A stretch of 21,546 bases of DNA from Cylindrodendrum hubeiense (lineage: Eukaryota; Ascomycota; Sordariomycetes; Hypocreales; Nectriaceae), in contig JAANBB010000582.1 of assembly GCA_014621425.1 (NCBI GenBank), positions 1-21,546 of the forward strand, given 5' to 3'. Made by a program: the position numbers and the translations under genes. Shown here one piece after another: positions 11,956 to 21,546 of this stretch. Positions within the stretch are counted from its first letter, which is position 1; each line of letters begins with the position of its first letter. The notes beneath the pieces are model-generated. The model was not told the origin of the DNA and ran no database searches. It saw only the letters and a list, made by a program, of their open reading frames with translations.

Positions 11956-12266
11956 TAGCAGTTTGATCCGCCACCGTCAAACTCACCGTAACTCGCCCAA
12001 TCCCAAATCCCCAATCCCCATCATCCCTACATCGGAAACCCAACAATGCCAAGAGCCAACCAACTCGTTCGCTTGCCACCAAAAAACGTGCTCAAATGCC
12101 GCCTCCTAGCGTACGACTACGCCTCTCCACGCAACCAAGCACCACCAAGCAAACACAACCCTCAGAAACCGTCGTCCACGGCGTAGCCACATCCAATCAA
12201 GCACCGCAGCTCGCCAATCCTCCTTCTCCTGTCACCACGTTAATTAGCAAGGGCCGCAGCCCTGTA

Positions 12267-12298
12267 TTCACATAGAGTGGAATTCACATAGAGTGGAC
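12267..12298 (+). repeat. 16-bp perfect tandem duplication
   Basis: ATTCACATAGAGTGGA occurs twice head to tail with no mismatch. It lies in intergenic DNA with no gene attached. Confidence 0.9.
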
Positions 12299-13009
12299 AA
12301 ACAGCCACGTCCCCCGCCCCCGGGCTCCACTCCCGGGCCCCGAAACATACGGGACGTAGCGAGCGCGCTCGGCTTTCGGCTGCGCGGTGAGATTTACCGC
12401 GCGCGAAGCACGACGCCTCTCTGGCCGTGGCCGATGCGCTTGTCGTTGGGGTTTACTAGACCCCGAGGTTTCTCATCGGGAGGCTCGTAGGCGCTGGCGG
12501 CGCAGGGATGATGCCTCAAATATCCCCGACGTCACAAGGGTTCAGTGTCGCATTAATGGAAAAACGAGTGATTGGAGGGAACATGAGACGAAAAGGATAA
12601 GAGGAAGACTCGAAACAAACCATGGATGCTGTGCCCTGCTTCCCTAGTTTCTGGACGGCGGGTCGTCATGGGGCGTCTCGTGCACGGTAACACGAATGCA
12701 GAGTATAATGTAGGATAGACAGCCAAGCCCGGCTAGAGGTCCGATAAATATGGACATCCCTTTAATATACCTTACGCTCCAGGATGCCAGGAGCCAGCCA
12801 AGCCAGCCAAACCTTTCTTCTGTCGGAAGCCAACTGACATGGGACGAAAACCTCAGCAGTCAAAAGACGCTTTCGCCCCTGGACATGCCTACACCGTAAC
12901 TGAAGAATTTGATAGTCGAAATCACCATGATCAAATTCACAGTTGAGGCTCGTTGGCAGGGTCGCTGTTTCACGGTTCATCAGCCATCAACCATTAACCA
13001 TCAACAATT

Positions 13010-13031
13010 AACCAACCAACCAACCAACCAG
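13010..13031 (+). repeat. (AACC)n microsatellite
   Basis: Five consecutive AACC-type tetranucleotides, preceded by degenerate CATCAACC/ATTAACC units from about 12980. Intergenic. Confidence 0.85.
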
Positions 13032-13602
13032 CCACCGAAACCGCCACAACTCGAATCGTGAGACAGCATGGAGCCCCAGCAGCCATCAGTCAGCACAATC
13101 GGCCGCACAATCATCAGCCAGCCACAATTATTAGCCAGCACGGCCAACAGCGCCAACTGCCAATATCCAATTGCCAATATCCAACAGATCAACATCTCAC
13201 TGCGGGTGCTTCCAATCCTCAAGCAGAGCTGCTCCGCAACGCCTCGCCCCACAAAGCCATAGTTTCCAATCAGTCATTCTCACATTTTCTCATATCGCTA
13301 TTGCTACGGTATACACCAGTCCGCGGCATCTGACATGGCCACCACCTCCCTCTAGTCCCACAAGAGGTCAGTCCATCATTACGTCGCGTGTCTGTGGTTC
13401 TGGGATCCAATGATTCCAGCAACCTCTCATCCATGACTTGTGGCAACGTTTGTCCATCTCGTCGAAATCAATCCATCAACGCCTTTGCCATCCCGGGGAA
13501 TTTCCGTCCGACCAAAAACAAGCCCGTTCCAAGGGCGCCGAGAAAGGTATATATAGGGTACAAGACATAACTACCAACCGATGCATTGAGCAAGTTTGCA
13601 CA

Positions 13603-15050
13603 TCACCGGCCCTCTAGTGAGGCGAGCTGGGTGGCCAAGGCTTCGTTGCCCTTGAGCAGCTCTTCCAGCCACTCCGCAGCCATCGACAGCATCGTGCTCT
13701 TGCTGAACCCGCCGCCTCGGAGCCCCGGAACCAGGTCGCAAAGGTCGTCAAAGCCTTCCTTGATCAGCGTTCTTCGCTTCTGCTCGCTCCGGATGTGATT
13801 CTCTCGCTTCTGTTCCTCTGAGAGGTTCTCTCGCGCCGACTTGGATCCATTCACAGCTGACTTCCGTCGCTTCCCAGTTGTTTCGTCGACAGGCGGCGAT
13901 GAGGTGGAGCCTGAACGTTCTGCCTTGGGTTTTCTTCGTCTACTGGCTTTGGGTGTGCTTGTGTCCTCTTCGGCCTCGTCGTCGGGTATTTCTTTCCCGG
14001 TCCTGCTCTTCCGTCTCTTCCGTGGTGGGGCTTCGGCTTCTTGTTGCACCTTGACTACGGCCGCCACTCGGTTGCGACTTGGAGGTGCCGTTTGCCCATG
14101 GCTGGGGCTGCTGGGTCTCGTGTTATCCGCGCTCTGGCTAGGCTCGAAACATTCAAGGTATTTGAGCTGTTCCTTGGTAATGGACTCGACTGTTTCCTTG
14201 TCCGAGTGTGTGGTGTAGCCCTGGATGTGATTGAAGTTGGAATCAGAGCCCCACTGATACTCGGGGGGTGGTGGTGCTGTAGGCTGCCGCCTCTCTTGCG
14301 AGCCAAACACCCATTCAGTAAAGGTGTTGTCAACCTCGTTGCCGCCAAGACTTCGCCGGTTGTCTTCCCGGAACTCTTCCAGAGGCTGGTGTCGAAGATG
14401 GCCGACGGGAGGACCGATCGTTCGTCGCGGATAAGTCGAATCGGTGCCGTTAGAGGTATGTCGTTGAGCAGATCCGTTCTGGAGGAGAGTAGCTGCGGCG
14501 TTGAGGACGTCGTCGGAGGTGTGATTGTGCTCCAAGTGCGGTAGAGTGGGAGGTGGTGGCGGCGGTGGTGGCATCATGCTAGAGCTCATAGGCATCAGAC
14601 TTTGGAAATCACCCAAACCGTTGGCTAGACCATGGCTAGGGGGTGACGCCAGCGAAGGGCCGGGCTGCTGGCCAAACGAAGTAGCAGAACCCATAAACTG
14701 GGGCGGCAAATCAAGCCAAGTGTCTGTAAAGTTGAGGCCCTCGCCGAAAGAGGGCATGTTATAGTGGTCGGCGGTCATGTCCTCGAAAAAGGACGACAAG
14801 AGTTTGTTATCATTATCGGAGAGTAGGGGAGCGCCGGGAGCGGGCTCAGGAGGATCAAGGAGAGGGGGTTCTTGAGTTGGATCAACCGACACTAGAGTTG
14901 CGTCTTATGTTAGTTTCGGAACGAGCAAAGCTGGAGGAAGCTTAGAGGCAGGGGGGTTTAGAAGTGAGGTCACTTACAGCCAAAGGCCAAGAAGGGATCG
15001 GATGGCGGCTGCGACGAACCCATCCTCGGAGCCTGTTGTACGGCGAGCAT
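13603..15050 (-). CDS. bHLH transcription factor, GlcD-gamma-like
   Basis: Two exons, 15050-14978 and 14891-13603, are joined across an 86-nt intron (GTAAGT...ACTAAC...TAG) to give 453 residues. The N-terminus is MLAVQQAPRMGSSQPPSD; a second in-frame ATG at 15023 is an alternative start. Residues 25-385 are low-complexity and probably disordered (Pro run near 133-139, Ser/Pro/Gln-rich), with basic clusters PPRKRRKSRTGKE and KASRRRKPKAER that can serve as nuclear localisation signals. The bHLH domain is at about 387-440, close to the C-terminus: basic region RENHIRSEQKRR with His390, Glu394 and Arg398 in the 5-9-13 pattern, then helix 1, a loop PGLRGGGFSK, and helix 2. That pattern predicts binding to CACGTG E-boxes. 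The domain resembles proteins annotated as HLH factor GlcD gamma in aspergilli; that name is from recollection of the family. Targets are unknown. Confidence 0.9.
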
Positions 15051-16625
15051 GGGGGCGTCTTTGGGGTGTAGAGGTCTCGTAGGACGGCGTATTTGGGGAG
15101 GTCCAGCGTTGGCTTAGACGTTGTTTGTGCGATGCTGACACAAGTGACAGCAGTTGGAAGCGGAGGACGTGTGGGCGGCTGGGTCGGCTTTGTTGGAGTC
15201 GTGCTTGAAGATGCGAATAACACAAACACGAATACTGGCTGAGAAGCGAGGTGCCTCTAGCACATGGCGCAACCGTAACTGGGGCAAAATCCGGGGAAGC
15301 GACAAAGCATCGACGCGGGCGCATGCAGGGGCGAGAGGCAGCAGACAGACCGCAGGCCACGGGTAGGGAGTCGACTGGGGAAGTAGGCGGGAATCGTGGG
15401 CGAGTTTGTTGGGGCAAAGGCTTAAAGAAGTCGAAGTTGGCGGGAGACGTGGGACGTGTTTCGTGGTTCGTGGGGTCGTCCGGGCTGCTTGGTGACGGGG
15501 GGACTCTTTTAGGCTGCTGAAGGACCAGGGACCTCGAGCGGCAGCGAGAAGCGAAAGAGCAAGGGCACGCGCTCGATGCGGGGAGAAGGAGGGCTCAGGA
15601 GAAAGAGGAGGGTTCGAAGAAGGTGACGTGCAGTAGCAGAAGTAGTAGCCGCAGCGGTAGCTGGGAGAATGTGGAATGGGGATACGTATGTAGGGCGACA
15701 GTCGTGGAGAGGAGACGAGGGAATCGGGCTTGAGGCGCATGCGCAGAGGCAGGTGTGTGCATTCACATCACGCCCAGGCCGGCCTGTGTCTGCGTCCGCA
15801 TCCCCAGGCAAATGGCAAGGCTACGCTTCGGGGCGGGATCGGTCTGCTGGGTGCGGCTGGGAGGGCCCGTTGGAGACGGAGGCGGAGGTGTCGGGAGTTC
15901 AAGGTCAAGCCCAGGATTGAGTGTGTCTGGTCGAGATGGTGGAGTGGTGGGCAAGGTGTGAGTTGTGGAGGCGGCGGCGGCGACGGTGGACGAGCGACGG
16001 AGGGACGAGCGACGTTGCGGCAGAGTAGAGGACGTTGGAACAAGGTGGGGAGCAGGTACTGTACCTCGGGACGCGGCGCTCCAGCACGCTAGCGGGCGGT
16101 GGGGTGGGGGACGGGGCAGCCAACAGGGCAGCTAACAGGGCAGCGACGTGCTGTGCGTCCAGCCGAGTCCAGTGGCCTCGAGCGCCAGCAAGCCATGTGG
16201 GCATGTACCGGTACATGGTCCCGTGTACACAGTACGGTGGCCGTGATGCACCTTGTCCAATGCCCTTGTCCCGCCTGGGTCACCTGCATCGCTCAGCGAG
16301 ACCCCCCAGCTGCAAGACGGCGCCCCTCTTGGCCATGGTCCTGATCGATTGCATCGCCGGTCAGGACAGAGTGCGACGCAGGCTGCATCAAGGCGTGTGG
16401 TTTGGCCGTCATTGGCCCCGTCACGGCCCGCCATTGGCAGCCACGCCTGCCGGGCCGCCCGATACTGGCATGGAGGCTCTATCGGTGGATTGCACCTAAG
16501 GCATATTATGCACATAGTGCATAGTATGCACCTAAGAGATTGTCACATGCTTTCGAGCGACACATCGCGGCGCGCGAAACCTTGCGACTCAGCTGTCATT
16601 CCGACTTTGGTCCAAGCACCCTACG

Positions 16626-16720
16626 CTACGACTGACTCCGACTGACTACGACTGCGACTGCGACTGCGACTATGTATGTATGTATGTACGACTACGACTA
16701 TGCACGACTGCGACTGCGAT
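16626..16720 (+). repeat. (GACTGC)n / (TATG)n compound microsatellite
   Basis: GACTGACTACGACTGC-type units, then GCGACT repeats, a TATGTATGTATGTATG run, and again CGACTGCGACTGCGA. Intergenic, imperfect. Confidence 0.85.
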
Positions 16721-16875
16721 TTAGCTCCGGCGCACGTACATCCGCCACCATGGCCAGCTCCGAGCTGCGACTGTCCCAACCCAGCGTTTCCCCTTCTTGC
16801 GGAGGACTGCAGATCTGCAGGCGGGCCTGGCTGTGTTCGTGCTCGCCCGTGCATGTGGAGGTGGCCAACGATGAG

Positions 16876-16901
16876 ATGCTGGTGCTGATGCTGATGCTGA
16901 T
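16876..16901 (+). repeat. (GCTGAT)n short tandem repeat
   Basis: About four imperfect GCTGGT/GCTGAT hexamers in a row, in the same repeat-rich intergenic block. Confidence 0.75.
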
Positions 16902-16942
16902 GGGTCCGGGCCTCCGATTCGAGGTCATTCTGTAGCATTGAA

Positions 16943-16981
16943 GATGAGAGGCATGAGAGGCATGAGCGGCATGAGAGGCAG
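16943..16981 (+). repeat. 10-bp minisatellite, four copies
   Basis: GCATGAGAGG-type units repeat head to tail about four times, one copy with an A-to-C change (GCATGAGCGG). Confidence 0.85.
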
Positions 16982-18645
16982 AATGGCTCAGGTAGCATTG
17001 CCACGCAGACCGCAGCCCGCCGACGCAGAGTTCGCAGAGCACGCGTAAGAACCACACAGTTCCTTGATCGACTGCGGTCTTTGGTTCTGGTCTGATGGAC
17101 GCCTTTTCATCTCGTGACCCGCCCGTGACCAACTTCGGCCCGTCACGGTCCAAGACGAACCGGGGGGGCATCCAGCAAGTCAGGTACCTATGTACCGACA
17201 GGCTAGAGGACCTCCCTTGTATGGGAACGATCCAACATGGGGGGGCCGCCACGACAAGGAGAACGAGCCGAATATCGTTCAAGCACCGAAATTCGGCGTG
17301 GGGCCCTGTCTGTTCTAATTGATTTCCTGGATTGTTCTTTTTGCGCTGATCTAATTCATGCAGCTCGGTATTTCCCCCCGCGGAACCTGCCCGCCCGTCT
17401 TAGTGAGCCCCCAGATGTGGAATGATCGCTCGCCGCGTGTAGGTAGATGGTTCCCCACGCCAAAACAACCAACTGCCTCCACATGATCTGGAGATACCAC
17501 GCATCCACTGTCGGCCCTCACCTCACTCATTCACTCTTCTGCCCTTTCACTCCCACGCCGCCGCCGACACCACCCGCGGCTTGACACACTTACACACCCT
17601 TGCCCACGCTCCCTCGCCCTATTCCCCAACCCCTGACGCCCTACCAGATTCACTGGGACCCCCTGATCAGCGCATTGCATTGTCAACTCGGTCATCATCC
17701 GCGTCTCGCCCGAGTCTCGTGTCTCTCCCACTGCCTGCTCCTATTACTCCCGCCTCTGCTATAGCCTCATCTCACCCCATCCCACCCCTCCACCATCTTC
17801 TCTTCTCCGAAATTAGGACACCCAGTTTCTCCAGGTCCTACTCCGTTGGTTAGTACCTTGTCTCCACTTGTTCGTCCGTCGCCCTCCCTACCGATTCGCG
17901 AGTCCATCATATCCCCCCCATCAGTCCTCATCACCACCGTCCCGGCCTACCCCAGACAACTCTCAGCGATTCAGCCGAGTTCCGCATCCGCGGGGAATCT
18001 TTGGCGGGGGTGTCCTACGATCTCCTACCCGGCCTGGTTAGATGGACCGTTTCCCCCGTCCCGCATGCGAAAATCCCATCCCCATGTCGTTGTTGGCTCG
18101 ACGTCGTCAGTTGACTTTCACGCGCCGTCTCGCAACCTCGCAGCCAAGCCGAGGCTCGTGGTATTGGTCCCCACAACTCCCGTCCCGAACCAAACTCCTA
18201 TGCGCCAACTCCCGAGCTGTCACTTGCTGTGCCGGTAGACAAACAGCTCAGGGAAGCCCAGAAACGCATTATGATCGCCCATTATCCGGTATCCATTATC
18301 CCATCGTGCCATCGTGCCTGTCTCTGATGATGCTGCCCGCTGCCCCCTCCATCCAACTCGTCGGTCACATCCCTGTCTGATCTGCCTCTGCAGCCATGCT
18401 GTCGTATCCCGTCGCTGCCACAAACCCTTCATCCTTCCTTTTGTCCTTGGCTTCACACCCTCTTCATCCATTCGTCGACAGGGGCGTCCGTGTTTTATTG
18501 ACTGCTCCGCCTTATCCAGGAACCTCTCGAGACATCAGCCCAACGCCGTCTCTTACTCTCCATTCTACCATCACCTGGCCCCTTTCCCACCGGCCGCAGG
18601 TCCCGTAGTCCTGCTCACGGCCGCCACTGCATGAGGTAGTTAGTC

Positions 18646-20372
18646 ATGGCTCTTGCTGTGCGTCCCTCCCGCAGAGGACCCCTGAGTTTTGATGCTGCTC
18701 CCGAAATCCTCCGCCCGCTCATCCGGGCGTACCTCCTGGGATATGCCACTGCAGTAGGCCCCCGGTTGTTGACGTTGGTTCTTCAGTATGTTGCCAAGAG
18801 GAGGCGGAAGCAATTGCCTCCGGATCTGGACGACGGCTCCTTTTTACGGTCTGCCAAGCATATTGTGCGGATGGGCTTCAACTTGCAGCGTTTCCCAGCC
18901 TTTTGCGCCGTTTTGGCTGGCGGAAGCACCATATTACAGGTAGCCACATCCCCCCTTTCGAGAATCCCATGATGGACTCTTGTCACATGCGCCACCCCGC
19001 CTTGCTCGGTAGTCTTCCGGCTGCCGGGGCGGCACTGCAGGACACTAGTCATCACTTTGACAGGCCTCGCATGCTAACCTTTCTCCAAAGGAACCTCTGA
19101 AGAGCATCATCGACAAGGCTGCAAGAAGCCTCAGCGAGGCAGCCCGCCTGAGGTAAGAAACCGCACTGTCGTGGTTTTACTCCGCCTCGTGCTTACAACC
19201 GCCCCATAGGCTTGCAAGCTGGCTATCGGCCTTCGTTGCCGCGTGGTATGGCATTCGGCTTCTTCACACGTATGAGAGCCGGGCGTACACGGAAACGATA
19301 CCTGTCGCTGCGGACTCGCCCCCGGATGCCCAGCCTCAGACGATCAAGCTCGCTGGTCGGACCCTGGACTTGACCTTGTTCGCCCTCGCCCGCGCCCTCG
19401 ACGTCGTCGTTGGTCATCTCTGGGCTCGGCGCAAAGCCAGTCGTCAGGCTGCGCACAAGTGGACTGGTGTGAGTTTTGGTCATCTCTGGCGTCACGTTGC
19501 AGGACAAACTGCTGACTTCCCCTTGGGCCGAACAATGTGTGTCTAGGCTCATCGATCCCCTTGCCTTTGCTGCCTCGTCTGGCTTGGCCATGTGGGCCTG
19601 GTTCTATGCCCCTGAAACTCTTCCTCGTACTTACAACAAATGGATCACCTCGGCTGCCTCCGTCGACCCGCGTCTAATTGAGGCCCTCCGCCGCTGTCGA
19701 AGCGGGGAGTTGCAGTATGGCAAAGACACGGGACAAGCGCCCCTGCTGCAGGCCATGTGTGCCGACTTCAAGTGGCCCCTGGTTTGGGGCGACCCTGCAG
19801 CGACGATCCCATTCCCCTGTGAGATGGTACATATGGGATGTGGCCCTTCATGCGAGTATCATGCTGTGAGCCGTTTCTTCCGCGCCTGGAAGTGGTCTAT
19901 GGCCACATACCTCCCCCTGACACTCGCCTTTGCTCTGCGCAACCCCTCCCGCAAAGCCATCATCCGTGCCATTATCTCGTCCTGCCGTTCCGCCACCTTC
20001 CTCGGCAGCTTCATCACCCTCTTCTACTACGGTGTCTGCCTCGCCCGCACCCGTCTCGGGCCTCTGCTCCTTGGGGACTCCGTCCCCTGCCGCCAGCGCA
20101 TCGACAGCGGGCTGTGCGTCGGCACAGGCTGTCTGCTCTGCGGCTGGAGCATGCTCATCGAGACGCCCAGCCGCCGCAAGGACATTGCTATGTTTATGGC
20201 CCCCCGCGCCATGGCTACCTTTTTGCCGCGGCGCTACCCGCTCGAGAAGCAGTGGCGGGAGACGGTGGTGTTCGCCGCCAGCACGGCCGTAGTCTTTACG
20301 TGCGTCAAGGAGAACCCAGATCGGGTAAGGGGGGTGTTTGGGCGACTGTTGAAGATGGTCATGGATAAATAG
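18646..20372 (+). CDS. TMEM135-like multi-pass membrane protein
   Basis: I read four exons: 18646-18939, 19091-19152, 19210-19468 and 19503-20372, giving 494 residues. Intron 1 is 151 nt (GTAGCC...CTAAC...AAG); intron 2 is 57 nt (GTAAGA...TAG). The third junction is uncertain: the only in-frame partner of its good donor (GTGAGT, 19469) gives a 34-nt intron ending at 19502. The protein has several hydrophobic helices (for example SWLSAFVAAWYGIRLL, FAASSGLAMWAWFYAP, ATFLGSFITLFYYGVCLA, AASTAVVFTCV). The diagnostic Cys-rich motif is PFPCEMVHMGCGPSCEYHA, with Cys311, His315, Cys318, Cys322 and His325. This matches the TMEM135 family, related to Tim17/23-type proteins; the human member acts at peroxisomes and mitochondria. 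The fungal role is not established. NKWITSAASVDPRLIEALRR in the middle is also typical of fungal members. Confidence 0.85.
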
Positions 20373-20866
20373 TAGGTGCATATTTAGTAGACAGCGTAGA
20401 TCTAGAAGGAGGTGGGTCACCATCTGTTGGATAGCTGTTGATACCCATTGTCATTGTACAAGAAGATGGAGCGAGCATTTCCAGGAGTCGAATTCATAAT
20501 CATAATTAATATTGCTGTTTTCACAGCCTAAAGTTTTATCTCTACTATCCAATGCTAGATATCATCAGACTACGTATAGGATTATAATTATTGAAGCAGA
20601 GTGCTCAAGATGAACATGACATGTTTAGAAATGGAACCCGATGCTTCATTGTCGTCTTCCATGTTTGCCGTTTTTCCTTCATCTCTCCAACGCTCGGTAT
20701 CTCTTAATTGGTCCACGTGAACCTGCCGATGCTATATCCAGACTCATGGGTATGACAGGGTAGTACTTCACAATCACAATCACGACAAGGCCTTAGTTGA
20801 CGCCATATACGCAAATTCCAAACCATGACTCCATTGCTATGATGCCTCCGTTTCTTATCTACCCCC
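20373..20866. other. Convergent AT-rich 3' intergenic region
   Basis: About 500 nt lie between two converging stop codons. The stretch is distinctly AT-rich around 20490-20600 (ATAATCATAATTAATATT) and holds no plausible gene, as expected for the 3' ends and polyadenylation signals of both neighbours. Confidence 0.6.
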
Positions 20867-21546
20867 TTATCCTCTGAACCACGAACACGCTCCCAGCACA
20901 AAGATGCATGCCAGCATATCTCCCCGCACCGTCGTAAAGATGCTCGCGTACCGCAACACAATCTGGATGTACCCCTTGATCGGCTGAGGCAGGAAGCCCA
21001 TAACCGTGCCAACAATGCCCGTAGGCGTCGGGCCGCGCTTATCGAGGAAGAAGCGCGTCGTCAGGAGCAGCGTCTCGGCGGTGGCAAAGGTCCAAAAGAA
21101 CAGGCGCTTGCGCTGGTCAAGCTCGGATTCGACGTCGGTGGCCTCGACAGGGGTGCTGAAGGGGTCATCCGACGTGGTGATGGGGAGGGCAGCGCGCTCG
21201 CGCTCAATCTTGGAGCCGGTAAAGGGCGTCAGGAAGGCAATGTACAGGCCGAGACCAAGGGCGACAAGCGCGTGCAGCAAACGCCAGATGTTGGTAGAGG
21301 TGGAAGACTGCACGGGGCTGGGGTTGGAAGGGGTTCGTGCCCATGCCGGGCATACCAGGCATGCCGGCGAAGGGAGATTCCGTGCCTGGGGGGAGGCCGG
21401 CGCCGGACATGAACTGGGACATCATCTTCATCATGGGATCTTCGTCGAGGTTGCCCGGGGTGCCGGCGCCGGGACTGGGCTGGCCGGGGGTGTTGCTGCG
21501 TTCGAAGCCCAGCATCATCTGACGGAGATCGTCTTCGGACATGGCC
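20867..21546 (-). CDS. GET2: Get2-like GET complex subunit, C-terminal part, with apparent frameshift
   Basis: The gene runs off the right edge. The part in view starts in one frame (MSEDDLRQMMLGFE from 21542, probably an internal Met) through a Met/Gly/Pro-rich stretch, EDPMMKMMSQFM and GMPGMPGMGTNPFQP. It then must shift by one base at about 21314-21323 to continue as SPVQSSTSTNIWRLLHAL and on to a stop at 20867. Downstream are three likely membrane segments: WRLLHALVALGLGLYIAFL, LFFWTFATAETLLLTTRFFL and a C-terminal one ending CIFVLGACSWFRG. This layout (acidic/Met-rich cytosolic linker, then three C-terminal helices) fits fungal Get2, which with Get1 forms the ER receptor that receives tail-anchored proteins from Get3. 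The basic N-terminal Get3-binding motif would lie outside the window. No GT-AG intron explains the shift, so it is a sequence error or a real mutation. Confidence 0.72.

Larger units (their letters stand above)
11612..13602. other. Intergenic region between bHLH gene 3' end and DJ-1/PfpI gene 5' end
   Basis: The left part (11612-11960) should be promoter and leader of the DJ-1/PfpI gene: its minus strand is pyrimidine-rich and has a TATA-like element and a candidate leader intron. The middle holds a 16-bp tandem duplication (12267-12298), a perfect 7-bp-stem, 7-nt-loop hairpin (12382-12402) and GC-rich sequence. The right part has an (AACC)n tract and a 13-bp near-tandem repeat (13158-13184). 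No open frame longer than 91 codons and no RNA gene was recognised. Confidence 0.5.
15051..18645. promoter_or_regulatory. Long divergent intergenic region between bHLH and TMEM135-like genes
   Basis: 3.6 kb separates the two divergent start codons. From 15100 to about 16050 the plus strand is purine-rich, so the bHLH sense strand is pyrimidine-rich; from about 17500 to 18640 the plus strand itself is pyrimidine-rich, ahead of the TMEM135-like gene. Both look like long 5' leaders or promoters. An ATG-initiated 208-codon frame on the minus strand (15740-15114), 64 nt before the bHLH ATG, could be an upstream ORF if the transcript reaches that far. The central 16000-17100 part is rich in microsatellites and GTAC palindromes. 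Open frames up to 194 codons there are compositionally biased (His/Ser or Ile/Ser runs) and I do not accept them as genes. Confidence 0.5.

Noticed and set aside
15114..15740. A 208-codon minus-strand ORF as a protein gene
   Set aside because: It is Ser/Pro/Arg-rich, without domains, and sits in the putative leader of the bHLH gene. I keep it only as a possible upstream ORF.
16621..17282. Minus-strand open frames of 144 and 194 codons
   Set aside because: They translate microsatellites (Ile-Ser, Arg-Ser and His-Ala-Ser runs) in alternative frames and show no conserved segment.
17581..18634. A chain of plus-strand open frames (90-130 codons) before the TMEM135-like gene
   Set aside because: They are Ser/Pro-rich translations of a pyrimidine-rich leader and do not join by plausible introns into one frame.
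19848..20423. A 191-codon minus-strand open frame opposite the TMEM135-like gene
   Set aside because: It is antisense to conserved coding sequence and is Ala/Gly/Glu-rich from codon bias, with no recognisable family.

Overview
The window looks like nuclear DNA of a filamentous ascomycete (Pezizomycotina, most likely a sordariomycete). The genes are interrupted by short GT-AG introns (most 50-110 nt, several with CTAAC/CTGAC-type branch sites), coding regions are GC-rich with C/G-ending codons, and leaders are pyrimidine-rich. The recognisable products are typical of this group: the RVB2 ATPase, a single-pass membrane protein with a fucose-lectin-like propeller, a secreted DJ-1/PfpI protein, a bHLH factor of the GlcD-gamma type, a TMEM135-like membrane protein and a Get2-like protein. 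The organism is inferred from these traits, not from a species-specific marker.

Layout, left to right: (1) 1-1348, no supported gene. (2) 1349-3997 (-), an 865-residue Arg/Asp/Ser-rich plus coiled-coil protein, two exons. (3) 3998-5307, divergent promoter region. (4) 5308-6846 (+), RVB2, three exons, 477 residues. (5) 7150-8772 (-), a 479-residue type II membrane protein with about six propeller repeats; its start codon sits alone in the first coding exon. (6) 8773-10705, long intergenic stretch with TACTACGTA palindromes. (7) 10706-11611 (-), secreted DJ-1/PfpI protein, two exons, 278 residues. (8) 11612-13602, intergenic. (9) 13603-15050 (-), bHLH transcription factor, two exons, 453 residues. 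(10) 15051-18645, 3.6 kb divergent intergenic region with microsatellites and two pyrimidine-rich leaders of opposite strand. (11) 18646-20372 (+), TMEM135-like protein, four exons, about 494 residues with one doubtful junction. (12) 20867-21546 (-), the C-terminal part of a Get2-like protein that runs off the right edge and carries an apparent one-base frameshift.

The genes do not form an obvious pathway or cluster; this is ordinary euchromatic fungal gene order with housekeeping genes (RVB2, GET2) beside lineage-variable ones. No transposon, tRNA, rRNA or CRISPR array was recognised. The points most worth checking are the ATG-only coding exon of the lectin-like gene, the 34-nt candidate intron of the TMEM135-like gene, the frameshift in the Get2-like gene, and the degenerate 33-residue repeat array in the coiled-coil protein. 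I found no convincing new multi-gene system.
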